From Sphingobium nicotianae (GTDB lineage Bacteria > Pseudomonadota > Alphaproteobacteria > Sphingomonadales > Sphingomonadaceae), in contig NZ_JAHGAW010000001.1 in assembly GCF_018603885.1 (NCBI RefSeq), forward strand, positions 1 to 64,000: a DNA stretch of 64,000 nucleotides, given 5' to 3'. The position numbers and the translations under genes were made by a program. Shown here in pieces: positions 51,737 to 59,892 of the stretch. The notes beneath the pieces were generated by a model, which was not told the origin of the DNA, made no database searches, and saw only the letters and a program-made list of their open reading frames with translations. How positions within the stretch are numbered: the stretch's first letter is position 1; every line of letters starts with the position of its first letter.

Positions 51737-52185
51737 ATCGGATGGCTGACGACATTGCGGTCCGGGCGCTCCTTGAAGAGCCAGCCCGAGAAGATGCGGT
51801 GCCACTTGTTGTCGCGGGTCTCCTGGACGTCGAGCTGCACGAAGGCGCCCGTCTCGCGGTCCAGCTCCCAAGGTGCCGTGGTCTCGCAGGCCCGCAGCCG
51901 CACGATCGCATTGCCGACGCGCAGCGCCTCGCCGGGCTTCAGCGTCAGCGTTCGGGTGATGCCGTTGCGTTTGTTCAGCAGGCCGATCTGCGCCACGCGT
52001 TGCGCCATCGGCGTGCCCGGCAAGCCAACATTCACCTGCACCGGTTTCTGGTCCTGTGTGCGCTCTTCGGCGGTATTGCCCGCATTCTGCGCACCTTCGG
52101 GCCGACCGCTACAGGCGGCAAGCAAGGCCGTGAGACCGAGCGGGATCAACCACCGGCCCGGCGCGGCGGACCGCGTGAGGCTCAC
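51541..52185 (-). CDS. DUF2155 lipoprotein with an overlapping C-terminal tail
   Basis: 214 residues. GTG start overlaps the NDUFA12 gene stop (GTGA). Signal peptide with lipobox LLAAC (Cys 25), then the DUF2155 domain (about 75-160): ITRTLTLKPGEALRVGNAIV, RLRACETTAPWE (Cys 100), FSGWLFKERPDRNVVSHPIY and VWVTSCAM (Cys 158). In most family members the protein ends about here. This one continues 53 residues as a Ser/Glu/Ala-rich tail that lies wholly on the antisense strand of aat, as expected if the original stop was lost. Confidence 0.85.
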   Translation of the reverse strand: MSLTRSAAPGRWLIPLGLTALLAACSGRPEGAQNAGNTAEERTQDQKPVQVNVGLPGTPMAQRVAQIGLLNKRNGITRTLTLKPGEALRVGNAIVRLRACETTAPWELDRETGAFVQLDVQETRDNKWHRIFSGWLFKERPDRNVVSHPIYDVWVTSCAMSWPETGPETVRVEDKAGDRGSRKAGSASNESSAENSPESASPAPSASASPSSEE

Positions 52186-52577
52186 GCGTCGGGCGTCCAG
52201 GCTTCATAGTCGCCGGTCGCCATCTGGCGCTTGCCGCCGGCCTCGATGGCGCCGGAGGGGCGATAGGCGTTGGGTGTGCCGGTCTGATTGGGCGTGTAAT
52301 CCGCTTCCCATATGCGCGGCGGCGGCAAATGGCTCTCGGGCGGACCGTCGATCGTGTGATGCAGCCAGCCATGCCATTCGGCCGGCACGCGGCTCGCATC
52401 ATTGGCGCCCCTGTAGATGACGAAGCGGCGCGTCAACCCGTTGGGGTCGGTGCCGCCCTCATAATAGACATTGCCCTGATGATCCTCGCCCACCTTGGTG
52501 CCGTGGCGCGTGGTGTTGAGCCATGTGCCGAAGGTCGAGCCTTCCCACCAGGTGAAGATGTTTTTGACGATGCCCAT
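52182..52577 (-). CDS. NADH:ubiquinone oxidoreductase subunit NDUFA12 family
   Basis: 131 residues starting MGIVKNIFTWWEGSTFGTWL, then GEDHQGNVYYEGG, RRFVIYRGANDASRVPAEWHGWLHH (two segments) and WEADYTPNQTGTPNAYRPSG. This matches the complex I accessory subunit B17.2/NDUFA12, found in mitochondria and alphaproteobacteria. Start ATG 52577; the frame is open further but gives an Arg-rich leader. It precedes DUF2155 with a 4-bp overlap. Confidence 0.92.
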   Translation of the reverse strand: MGIVKNIFTWWEGSTFGTWLNTTRHGTKVGEDHQGNVYYEGGTDPNGLTRRFVIYRGANDASRVPAEWHGWLHHTIDGPPESHLPPPRIWEADYTPNQTGTPNAYRPSGAIEAGGKRQMATGDYEAWTPDA

Positions 52578-52638
52578 GGGCCCTGCGCTTAGCCGCTCTG
52601 ACCGGCCATTGGCAACCGCCGAAATGGCATCCGCCGCC

Positions 52639-53190
52639 TCATCGCGACGGCGCCGGGCAGAAACGATCGGCTTCCCAGACGCCCGCCGGCGACGCCGCGC
52701 CATTGGCGCAATCGCCCCACTGAACGCGGTCGCCCGGGCCGATGCCGAGCGCCTGCGCGCGGCCCTGGCGAATTTCAAGGACGGCGGACACCGGCTCACC
52801 CGCAGTCAGCGGGTGCAGGTCGTTGGGCATGCCGGGCAGGATCGCGGCGATCGTCCCGTCCGGCCGGATGAACAGCAGGTCGAGCGGCAGGGGTGTGTTC
52901 TTCATCCAGAAGTTCGCCGTCGCCGGAAAAGCGAAGGGGAAGAGCATGCCGCGATTGTCGGCGAGCGACCTGCGCTCCATCAGGCCGCGCTCCTGCTCCG
53001 GCTCGGTGACGGCGAGCTCGACGATGAAGGCGCGCTTCTCGCCCGCGCCATTGGTGATCTGCAGCGCGATCTCGCCCTTGCGCGGCTGGTCCGCCTGGGC
53101 CTTCCCGTCACCCGGCGCGCCGCCCCGGCAGGCGGCGACCGACAGAAGCAGGCCAAGGGCAAGCGCTCGACGGGGCAATGGCAGGGGCAT
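52639..53190 (-). CDS. DUF192-domain lipoprotein
   Basis: 183 residues: signal peptide with lipobox VAAC (Cys about 21), then a DUF192 domain with FIVELAVTEPEQERGLMERR, NRGMLFPF, NFWMKNTPLPLDLLFI, and GIGPGDRVQW. DUF192 proteins are small exported or lipid-anchored proteins of unknown function. It overlaps the recX stop by one base (TGATG) and lies 61 bp upstream of the NDUFA12 gene, within a minus-strand cluster recX-DUF192-NDUFA12-DUF2155. Confidence 0.88.
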   Translation of the reverse strand: MPLPLPRRALALGLLLSVAACRGGAPGDGKAQADQPRKGEIALQITNGAGEKRAFIVELAVTEPEQERGLMERRSLADNRGMLFPFAFPATANFWMKNTPLPLDLLFIRPDGTIAAILPGMPNDLHPLTAGEPVSAVLEIRQGRAQALGIGPGDRVQWGDCANGAASPAGVWEADRFCPAPSR

Positions 53191-53747
53191 CAGTCCTCGC
53201 GATCGGGTTCGGGTGGAAGCTCGCCCGGCGCGGCATCGACCCAGGCGCGCGCCAGGTCAAGATCATGCCCCGCGCGGATGAAGGCGGCGAGATGCTTTTC
53301 GCGCAGCGCCCGGTCGGGCCTCTCGGTCGCGAAAGGGCCGATGCGCTTGCGCCGGGCGAGGCGATGCGCGGCCTCCCAGCGCTCGGCGGCGCTGGGCGAT
53401 GCCTGCGCCGAGAGATGCTGCGCGATCCCGTCCTGCCGCAGGGCCTCCGCGATGCGGCGGCCGCCAAGGCCGCGCCGCTGCATCGCGCCGGATTTCATCG
53501 TCGCATAGGCCTCGTCGTCGACATACCGCAGCGACACCAACCGCTCGGCGATCATCTCGACCGACGCCGGTTCATCGCCCGTCCATCCGCGTTCGCGCAC
53601 CTTGCGGCCCAGATAGGCGACGAGCTTGGCGCGGCTCGTGGCAAATCTGCCGACATAGTGCAGCGCGAGCGCTTCCAGCGCTTCAGCGTCGAGCGGGCGC
53701 GGAGCCGGTTTTTCCCTTGGGGAACGGGTGCGCCATTTTTGTGCCAT
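53190..53747 (-). CDS. recX: Regulatory protein RecX
   Basis: RecX proteins inhibit RecA filaments. 185 residues, all-alpha tandem repeats: LDAEALEALALHYVGRFATS, SRAKLVAYLGRKVRERGWTG, AERLVSLRYVDDEAYATMKS and RRGLGGRRIAEALRQDGIAQ. Start ATG 53747 gives a short basic leader (AQKWRTRSPREKP). The frame runs on to 54695 antisense to the acyl-AMP ligase, which is not meaningful. No recA is nearby. Confidence 0.88.
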   Translation of the reverse strand: MAQKWRTRSPREKPAPRPLDAEALEALALHYVGRFATSRAKLVAYLGRKVRERGWTGDEPASVEMIAERLVSLRYVDDEAYATMKSGAMQRRGLGGRRIAEALRQDGIAQHLSAQASPSAAERWEAAHRLARRKRIGPFATERPDRALREKHLAAFIRAGHDLDLARAWVDAAPGELPPEPDRED

Positions 53748-53903
53748 AGTGTCTGTCTTTAAGGGACGCTGCCGGGCTGGCGCAAGAAAAGGCCGGGCTC
53801 GGCGCGGATGAGACTTCGGCGAGATCAGCGCAAATGCACGCCGAACCAACCGCAGACTTTGGCGTTTCAAACGGACAAGGCGGACAATAAGAAGGGTCAT
53901 TCG

Positions 53904-55622
53904 ATGCAGCAAACACCGACGGACGATCGGCTTGCGCGACGTTTTGCAGATTTTGGAACACTCGGAGAGGCGCTTGATTATGCGGCCCGGGGTGTGCGGG
54001 GGTTCAACTTTCATGACGCGCGCGGAAATCTGGCGCGGCCTTATCCGTTCAGCGAGATGCGCAGCGACGCCATCGCCTGCGCGCAGCGCCTGATCGCGCG
54101 CGGCGTCAAGCCTCAGGATCGCATCGCGCTCGTCGCCGAGACCGGCGCCGAGTTCGCGCAGACCTTCTTCGGGATTGTCTATGCCGGTGCCTGGCCGGTG
54201 CCGCTGCCGCTGCCGACCAGCTTCGGCGGCAAGGAAAGCTATATCGACCAGCTCGTCGTCCAGCTGTCGAGCTGCGATCCCTCGATGCTGCTCTTCCCGG
54301 CGGAACTGAGCGAAATGGCCAGCGAGGCCGCGCGCCGCCAGAATGTCGCGCCGCTCAGCTTCGAGGATTTCCTGGCGACGCCGGCTGCGCGCTGCGCCCT
54401 GCCGCAGGCGAGCACCGACGACATTTGCTACCTGCAATATTCGAGCGGCTCGACGCGCTTCCCGCACGGCGTGGCAGTGACGCACAAGGCGCTGCTCGCC
54501 AATCTCACGGCTCATAGCCATGGCATGGAGGTGGTCGACGGCGATCGCTGCATCAGCTGGCTGCCCTGGTATCACGACATGGGACTGGTCGGCTGCTTCC
54601 TGTCGCCCGTCGCCAATCAGGTCTCGACTGATTATCTGAAGACTGAGGATTTCGCCCGGCGTCCGCTTGCATGGCTCGACATGATCTCGCGCCATGATGG
54701 CACCGCGATCAGCTATTCGCCGACCTTCGGTTACGACATCTGCGCGCGCCGCATGTCCAGCCAGACCCGCGCGTCCGAGCGGTTCGATCTCTCGCGCTGG
54801 CGGATCGCCGGCAACGGCGCGGACATGATCCGTCCCGATGTCATGCAGCAGTTCGTCGACGCGTTCGCGGAAGCCGGCTTCAGCCCCAAGGCCTTCCTGC
54901 CGAGCTATGGCCTCGCGGAGACGACCCTGGCGGTCACCATCATGCCGCCGGGCGAGGGGATCGTCGTCGAGCTGGTCGAAGAGACCGAGCTATCGGGTGG
55001 TGCCGCGCCGCGCGACCGTCCGCAGCGGTTCCGCGCGATCGTCAATTGCGGCAAGCCCGTGCTGGGCATGACCGTCGAGATTCGCGACGATTTCGGAGGA
55101 CTGGTGCCGGACCGCACGATTGGCAAGGTCTGGACGACCGGCAGCAGCCTCATGGTCGGCTATTTCCGTGATCAGGAAGCGACCGACGCCTGCATGGTCG
55201 ACGGTTGGCTCGACACGGGCGACATGGGCTATCTCTCGGATGGCTATCTCTACATTGTCGGCCGCGCCAAGGACATGATCATCATCAACGGCAAGAATCA
55301 CTGGCCGCAGGATATCGAATGGGCCGTCGAGCAGCTGCCCGGCTTCAAGCAGGGTGACATCGCGGCCTTCTCGATCACCACGTCTGGTGGCGAGGAAGCG
55401 CCGGCCGTGCTGGTCCATTGCCGCGTGTCGGACAATCAGGAGCGCGCCAAGCTGCGGGACGACATCCGCGAGCGCGTCCGTTCGATCACCGGAATGAACT
55501 GCGTCGTCGAGCTGGTGCCGCCGCGCTCGCTGCCGCGGACGAGCTCGGGCAAGCTCAGCCGCTCGAAAGCGCGCAAGCTCTATCTCGAGGGCGAAATTGT
55601 TCCTTATGATATCGCCGCTTAG
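53904..55622 (+). CDS. Fatty acyl-AMP ligase-like adenylate-forming enzyme
   Basis: 572 residues of the ANL superfamily: FGIVYAGAWPVPLPLPTSFG, CYLQYSSGSTRFPHGVAVTH (A3 phosphate loop; the usual P-K-G is P-H-G here), ISWLPWYHDMGLVGCFLSPV typical of FAALs, SYGLAETTLAVT, GWLDTGDMGYLSDGYLYIVG, and the catalytic lysine in RTSSGKLSRSKARKLYLEG. It should adenylate a fatty acid and pass it to an acyl carrier protein or CoA. No PKS, NRPS or carrier protein gene is adjacent. ATG 53904 has GAAGGG 8 bases upstream. Confidence 0.87.
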   Translation: MQQTPTDDRLARRFADFGTLGEALDYAARGVRGFNFHDARGNLARPYPFSEMRSDAIACAQRLIARGVKPQDRIALVAETGAEFAQTFFGIVYAGAWPVPLPLPTSFGGKESYIDQLVVQLSSCDPSMLLFPAELSEMASEAARRQNVAPLSFEDFLATPAARCALPQASTDDICYLQYSSGSTRFPHGVAVTHKALLANLTAHSHGMEVVDGDRCISWLPWYHDMGLVGCFLSPVANQVSTDYLKTEDFARRPLAWLDMISRHDGTAISYSPTFGYDICARRMSSQTRASERFDLSRWRIAGNGADMIRPDVMQQFVDAFAEAGFSPKAFLPSYGLAETTLAVTIMPPGEGIVVELVEETELSGGAAPRDRPQRFRAIVNCGKPVLGMTVEIRDDFGGLVPDRTIGKVWTTGSSLMVGYFRDQEATDACMVDGWLDTGDMGYLSDGYLYIVGRAKDMIIINGKNHWPQDIEWAVEQLPGFKQGDIAAFSITTSGGEEAPAVLVHCRVSDNQERAKLRDDIRERVRSITGMNCVVELVPPRSLPRTSSGKLSRSKARKLYLEGEIVPYDIAA

Positions 55623-55689
55623 CGCGGATTCGCAGGCAGTTTCCCGGCTGCTTACGGCTTGATAACCTCGACTGTCCTATCAGCGATGC

Positions 55690-58053
55690 GTGATAAACCG
55701 TGCATCGCCTCAGACCCAGCGGGCAGAGCCCCTTCCTGAGACGTTGCCGCTCGCCATTTTGACCGGCTTGCGACGCCTCCCGGCGGAGCATGTCGAGTTC
55801 GTTCATGGTAGCCAGCTGCGTGCGTCCGATCGCATGCTCGGCCTGTGCGCCGCGTTGGCCGCCATTTCGGCCGTGCTCGTCAATTTCCGGTTCCTGGTTC
55901 ATGTGCCGGGCTGGATGCTCGCGTCGTGGACTCTTCTCGTGCTGGCCGCCTATCTGCCCGCATTCCAGCTGCGCCGCGCCGCCGCCGCGTCCGATTATGC
56001 GACGGCCACACGCTCGGATCTTCTCAAGCACGGTATGCTGGCGTTGCTCCAGGGGGTCGCATGGGTCATGGCGATGGTGCTGCTGACCAGCGCTGCGCGA
56101 CCATCCGAGATCGTCACCTTATGGACGATTGCCTGCTGTCTGATGGCGGCCGTCGCGATCGCCCATCAGGCGACGCCGCTCTCATCGGCCTCTTTCATCA
56201 TCACCGTTGGCGCGGGCGCCTTCTGGATGATGCTCAAGCATGCCGATCCGTTGCTCGCGGCGATCGTCACTAGCTATGCCATGCTGTTGCTCGGCGCTAG
56301 TCTGCGGCAAGCCCATCTCTTTGGTGTGCAACTCACCACCAACAAGCTGCTTGCGGAGAAGCGTGAGGTCGTCAGCCTCCTGCTCAAGGAGCATGACATC
56401 GATGCGGCGGATTCGCTGTGGCAGACCGATATTGCGCGCCGGCTGACCGGCGTGTCACCGTCCTTCGCGCGGATGCTTGGACTGAGCGCGGACGAGCTTG
56501 AAGGGCGATCGATCCTCGAAGTGCTGGCGGGGCCGGATTGGGAAGGCGGCCGGTTCGATCCCGCGCTGCACGAGTTGGCCGAGAAGCTGAAGCTGCGCGC
56601 GCCGTTCTCGGGCCTCGTGCTGCCGGTCGTGGTCAACGAGCAGCAGCGCTGGTGGGAGATTTCGGCGTCGCCGCGCGTCGACGAAAAGGGCGTTTTCCTG
56701 GGCTTCCGGGGCGTCGGCTCGGACATCACCGTGCAGAAGGTCTCGTCGGAGCGCATCGCGCAGATGGCGCGCTATGACATGCTCACCAACCTGCCGAATC
56801 GCCTTCATCTCACCGAAGAACTGGCCGTTGCGATCGAACAGGTTTCCCGCTGGCACACACGCTGCGGGTTCCTGATGATCGATCTGGATCGCTTCAAGTC
56901 GGTCAATGACACGCTGGGCCATCTCGTCGGCGATCGGCTGCTTGCGCAGGTTGCAGAGCGTATCGGGACGGTCTGCTCGGTGAACGAGATTTGCGGGCGC
57001 CTGGGCGGCGACGAGTTCGCTGTGATCATCCGCGACGCGCCTGAGGCGCTCTATATCGATCAGCTCGCGCTGGCGATCATCGAGGCGGTTTCGCGGCCCT
57101 ATGTCGTCGACAATCATACGTTGTTCATCGGCGCCAGCGTCGGTTCGGCGACCGCGCCGAACGATGGCACCGACGCCGAGACCCTGATCCGCAGCGCCGA
57201 TCTTGCCATGTATCGCGCGAAGGAAGCGGGGCGGGGTAAGCATCTGCGCTACGCGCCGGCCATGCATGCCGATGCCGAGGAACGGCGCACGCTCGAGATC
57301 GCCCTGCGCGAGGCGCTCGGCAAGAACGAGCTGCACCTGCTCTATCAGCCGATCGTCACCGCCGACACGGGCGAGGTTGTGGGCTTCGAGGCGCTCGTGC
57401 GCTGGACCCATCCGGAGTTAGGACCGATATCACCGGTGAAGTTCATCCCCCTGGCCGAAGACACCCGCCTCATCGCCTCGATCGGCAATTGGGTGCTGCG
57501 AACGGCCTGTCAGGAAGCAGCGCAGTGGCCCGACGACGTCAGGGTCTCGGTCAACGTGTCGGCCGAGCAGCTCTATGAGGCCGAGTTTCTGGAGACGGTG
57601 GTATCGGCTCTGGCGCACAGCCGCTTGCCAGCGGAGCGGCTTGAACTGGAAGTGACGGAGGGTGTATTCCTGCGCGAAGGGACAGGTGTCTCGCAGCTTC
57701 TCGACAAGCTCATGAAACTCGGCGTCCGTCTGTCCCTCGATGATTTCGGTACCGGCTATTCCTCGCTCGGCTACCTGTCGCGCAGTCGATTCAGCACGAT
57801 CAAGATCGATCGCAGCTTCGTCAGCGGCGCGGCACGCAACCAGCGCGAAAGCCTGGCGATCATTCATGCGGTGGTCGCCATGGCGCAGAGCCTGGAGATG
57901 GAAACGACGGCCGAGGGCGTCGAGACCGAAGCGGAACACGACATCATCCGCGCGCTTGGCTGCACCAAGATCCAGGGCTTTTATTTCGGCCGCCCCATGC
58001 CGGCAGCCGATGCGCTCGGCCTCTTCATTGATCCCAACAGCCAGGTCGCCTGA
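55690..58053 (+). CDS. Membrane GGDEF/EAL cyclic-di-GMP protein with PAS-like domain
   Basis: 787 residues. Residues about 48-210: five or six transmembrane helices. About 240-345: a PAS-like sensor (SPSFARMLGLSADELEGRSI). About 350-515: GGDEF domain with RLGGDEFAV intact (about 436-444). About 530-780: EAL domain with VGFEALVRWTHPE, LDDFGTGYSSLGYL and FQGFYFGRP-type end. Both active motifs look intact, so it may make and/or degrade c-di-GMP. It starts with GTG at 55690; the first ATG is after residue 48, leaving the start uncertain. Follows the acyl-AMP ligase by 67 bp. Confidence 0.9.
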   Translation: MINRASPQTQRAEPLPETLPLAILTGLRRLPAEHVEFVHGSQLRASDRMLGLCAALAAISAVLVNFRFLVHVPGWMLASWTLLVLAAYLPAFQLRRAAAASDYATATRSDLLKHGMLALLQGVAWVMAMVLLTSAARPSEIVTLWTIACCLMAAVAIAHQATPLSSASFIITVGAGAFWMMLKHADPLLAAIVTSYAMLLLGASLRQAHLFGVQLTTNKLLAEKREVVSLLLKEHDIDAADSLWQTDIARRLTGVSPSFARMLGLSADELEGRSILEVLAGPDWEGGRFDPALHELAEKLKLRAPFSGLVLPVVVNEQQRWWEISASPRVDEKGVFLGFRGVGSDITVQKVSSERIAQMARYDMLTNLPNRLHLTEELAVAIEQVSRWHTRCGFLMIDLDRFKSVNDTLGHLVGDRLLAQVAERIGTVCSVNEICGRLGGDEFAVIIRDAPEALYIDQLALAIIEAVSRPYVVDNHTLFIGASVGSATAPNDGTDAETLIRSADLAMYRAKEAGRGKHLRYAPAMHADAEERRTLEIALREALGKNELHLLYQPIVTADTGEVVGFEALVRWTHPELGPISPVKFIPLAEDTRLIASIGNWVLRTACQEAAQWPDDVRVSVNVSAEQLYEAEFLETVVSALAHSRLPAERLELEVTEGVFLREGTGVSQLLDKLMKLGVRLSLDDFGTGYSSLGYLSRSRFSTIKIDRSFVSGAARNQRESLAIIHAVVAMAQSLEMETTAEGVETEAEHDIIRALGCTKIQGFYFGRPMPAADALGLFIDPNSQVA

Positions 58054-58372
58054 GCGCCAGGTCCCGTGGACAGATTAGAGCGGTGGTTCTTGGCAAGCCA
58101 TCTTGCCAAGCCGGTCGGTCTGGATTGCCCAAAGGTCACGCCAGGATCACACTATGAGCAACGATGCAGGCCGGACGCCTGCCCGCATGCTGCTGTATTC
58201 AGGATAAGAAAGAGCCCGAGGATCGCATGCCCCGAATCGTCATGCTCTAACGCGATCCAATGGGACAGCCCCGATTTCGCGACGGCGTAGGGACAAGCTG
58301 CGCTGCCCTCAGACCTGCCTTCATCAAGGCAGACATGGCGCTGACTTGAATGTGTCCACGCCGCCCAGAGCA
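58054..58372. other. Intergenic region between the GGDEF/EAL and ParA genes
   Basis: About 320 bp, convergent genes on both sides. A perfect hairpin CTTGGCAAG-CCAT-CTTGCCAAG at 58089-58110 may help end the GGDEF/EAL transcript, but no T-run follows. Nothing else recognised. Confidence 0.45.
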
Positions 58373-59161
58373 TCAGTCCTTTGCGAGGCGATGCTCGATC
58401 GCAGCCCAGATGGCGGCGAATTGCCCGGCGGACGGGCTCTGTGCGGCGAAAGCGCCGAGCGGTTGTCGCCGTACGCCCATCTGCTCGATGACGCTGGCAT
58501 AAGGCACGGCCGGCCATTCCGGGTACTGGTCCATGGCGGCGGCGTGCAACTTGCGCCGCCGGTCGACCATGGAAAAGACCGGCAGGATGGGCGGATGCTT
58601 GCCGCCCCGCCGGACCAGCGTCTCGACCAGATCGTCGAGCGACTTGCGGGCCAGCGGCGAGGGGACGACCGGGACGATCAGCAGATCGGCCGCCTGGAGT
58701 ACCTGCTCGGCGGTCTCGGTGAGGCCCGGCGGGCAATCGAGCAGCACCCGGTCATAATTCTTCTCGAGACTTTCGAGAAGCTTGGAAAGACGCTTCTTCT
58801 TGCCCAACTCGAACAGCAGGCGCTCGAGCCCGTTCAGCGATGTATCTGCGGCAAGCAGCTCAAGATTCGGGACCGTGGTCGGGCGGCACAGGTCCATGGG
58901 GTCAACGCTGCGTGAAAAGACGGCGCGGGCGGCGTCACGCGCGTCGGCTTCCGGGGCGAGCAGGAAGGTTGCCGCGGCTTGCGGATCGAGATCCCACAGC
59001 AAGGTCCGCCGGGCCGAGCGCGACGCAGATGCCCATGCAAGGTTGACCGCGAAGGTCGATTTCCCGACGCCGCCCTTGAGGCTGTAGATTGCGATCGTCT
59101 TCATTTTTTGCTTGCCGGACATCGCCATGTGATGACTCTGCGTCATCTCCGTTACAAGCAC
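58373..59161 (-). CDS. Orphan ParA/MinD-type ATPase
   Basis: 262 residues with a deviant Walker A KGGVGKST (29-36), LLWDLDPQAAATFLL, and RVLLDCPPGLTETAEQ (Walker B with the D-C-P-P pattern). ParA-like ATPases bind DNA or membrane and position plasmids, chromosomes or protein clusters. No ParB or parS was seen nearby, so the cargo is unknown. GTG 59161 has AAGGAG with 5-base spacing and adds 19 residues before MKTIAIYSLKGG; the ATG at 59104 is a shorter alternative. Divergent from plsY. Confidence 0.85.
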   Translation of the reverse strand: MLVTEMTQSHHMAMSGKQKMKTIAIYSLKGGVGKSTFAVNLAWASASRSARRTLLWDLDPQAAATFLLAPEADARDAARAVFSRSVDPMDLCRPTTVPNLELLAADTSLNGLERLLFELGKKKRLSKLLESLEKNYDRVLLDCPPGLTETAEQVLQAADLLIVPVVPSPLARKSLDDLVETLVRRGGKHPPILPVFSMVDRRRKLHAAAMDQYPEWPAVPYASVIEQMGVRRQPLGAFAAQSPSAGQFAAIWAAIEHRLAKD

Positions 59162-59172
59162 TCAATCTCCTT
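59161..59172 (-). promoter_or_regulatory. Ribosome binding site supporting the GTG start of the ParA gene
   Basis: Minus-strand AAGGAG (complement of 59167-59172) is 5 bases from GTG 59161. Later ATGs (59104, 59128) have no comparable site. Confidence 0.55.
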
Positions 59173-59278
59173 CTCCCGCTAATGGGGTGGAATGGGCCTG
59201 CCGCGTCCCGCCATGATCGGGATCTTTCCGGACTTGCAACCATCGCGAAGGCCGCGCAACAAGGGCCTCTCGCGACTT

Positions 59279-59295
59279 GGGAGGATGATTTCGTG
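59279..59295 (+). promoter_or_regulatory. Ribosome binding site deciding the GTG start of plsY
   Basis: GGGAGG at 59279-59284 is 8 bases from GTG 59293. The open frame extends to 59089 with non-membrane sequence, so GTG 59293 is the real start. Confidence 0.65.
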
Positions 59296-59892
59296 GAATG
59301 GCAGCTTCCGGCGCTGATTGCGGCGATCGGCTATCTTCTGGGATCGATCCCCTTCGGCATCGTCTTGACGCGACTTGCCGGAGCGGGCGATTTGCGTGCC
59401 ATCGGTTCGGGTAGCATCGGCGCGACGAATGTGCTGCGGACCGGCCGCAAGGAACTGGCTGCGGCGACCCTGATGCTCGACGGCGCGAAGGGCGCACTGG
59501 CGGTCCTGATCGGTAGCCGGCTTCTGCCGGACAATGGCGGGGCGATCTGCGGCGTTCTGGCTTTCGTCGGCCATTGCTATCCCATCTGGCTGGGTTTCAA
59601 GGGCGGTAAGGGCGTGGCGACAATGCTTGGCGTGACCTTGGCGCTGAACTGGATCATCGCCCTGATCTTCGCGGTTGTTTGGCTCGGCGCCTTCGGGCTT
59701 AGTCGGATCAGTTCGGTGGGCGGAATGAGCGCTGCGGTCAGCGCGCCGCTAGCGGCGTTGATGCTTGGCGGGCCGGTAGTCGCGACGCCTTTCGCCATCA
59801 TGGCTCTGATCGTGGTTTGGCGGCACCGCTCGAATATCGCACGGCTGCTGCGCGGCGAAGAGCCACGCGTGGGATCGTCAAAAGAAGCATGA
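59293..59892 (+). CDS. plsY: Acyl-phosphate:glycerol-3-phosphate acyltransferase
   Basis: First acylation of glycerol-3-phosphate in phospholipid synthesis, at the inner membrane. 199 residues, about five helices, with the three family motifs: YLLGSIPFGIVLTRL followed by RAIGSGSIGATNVLRTGRK (motif 1), HCYPIWLGFKGGKGVATMLG (motif 2) and a late VVWRHRSNIARLLRG (motif 3). GTG start with a clear ribosome site. Its stop overlaps the dprA start (ATGA). Confidence 0.96.
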   Translation: MEWQLPALIAAIGYLLGSIPFGIVLTRLAGAGDLRAIGSGSIGATNVLRTGRKELAAATLMLDGAKGALAVLIGSRLLPDNGGAICGVLAFVGHCYPIWLGFKGGKGVATMLGVTLALNWIIALIFAVVWLGAFGLSRISSVGGMSAAVSAPLAALMLGGPVVATPFAIMALIVVWRHRSNIARLLRGEEPRVGSSKEA

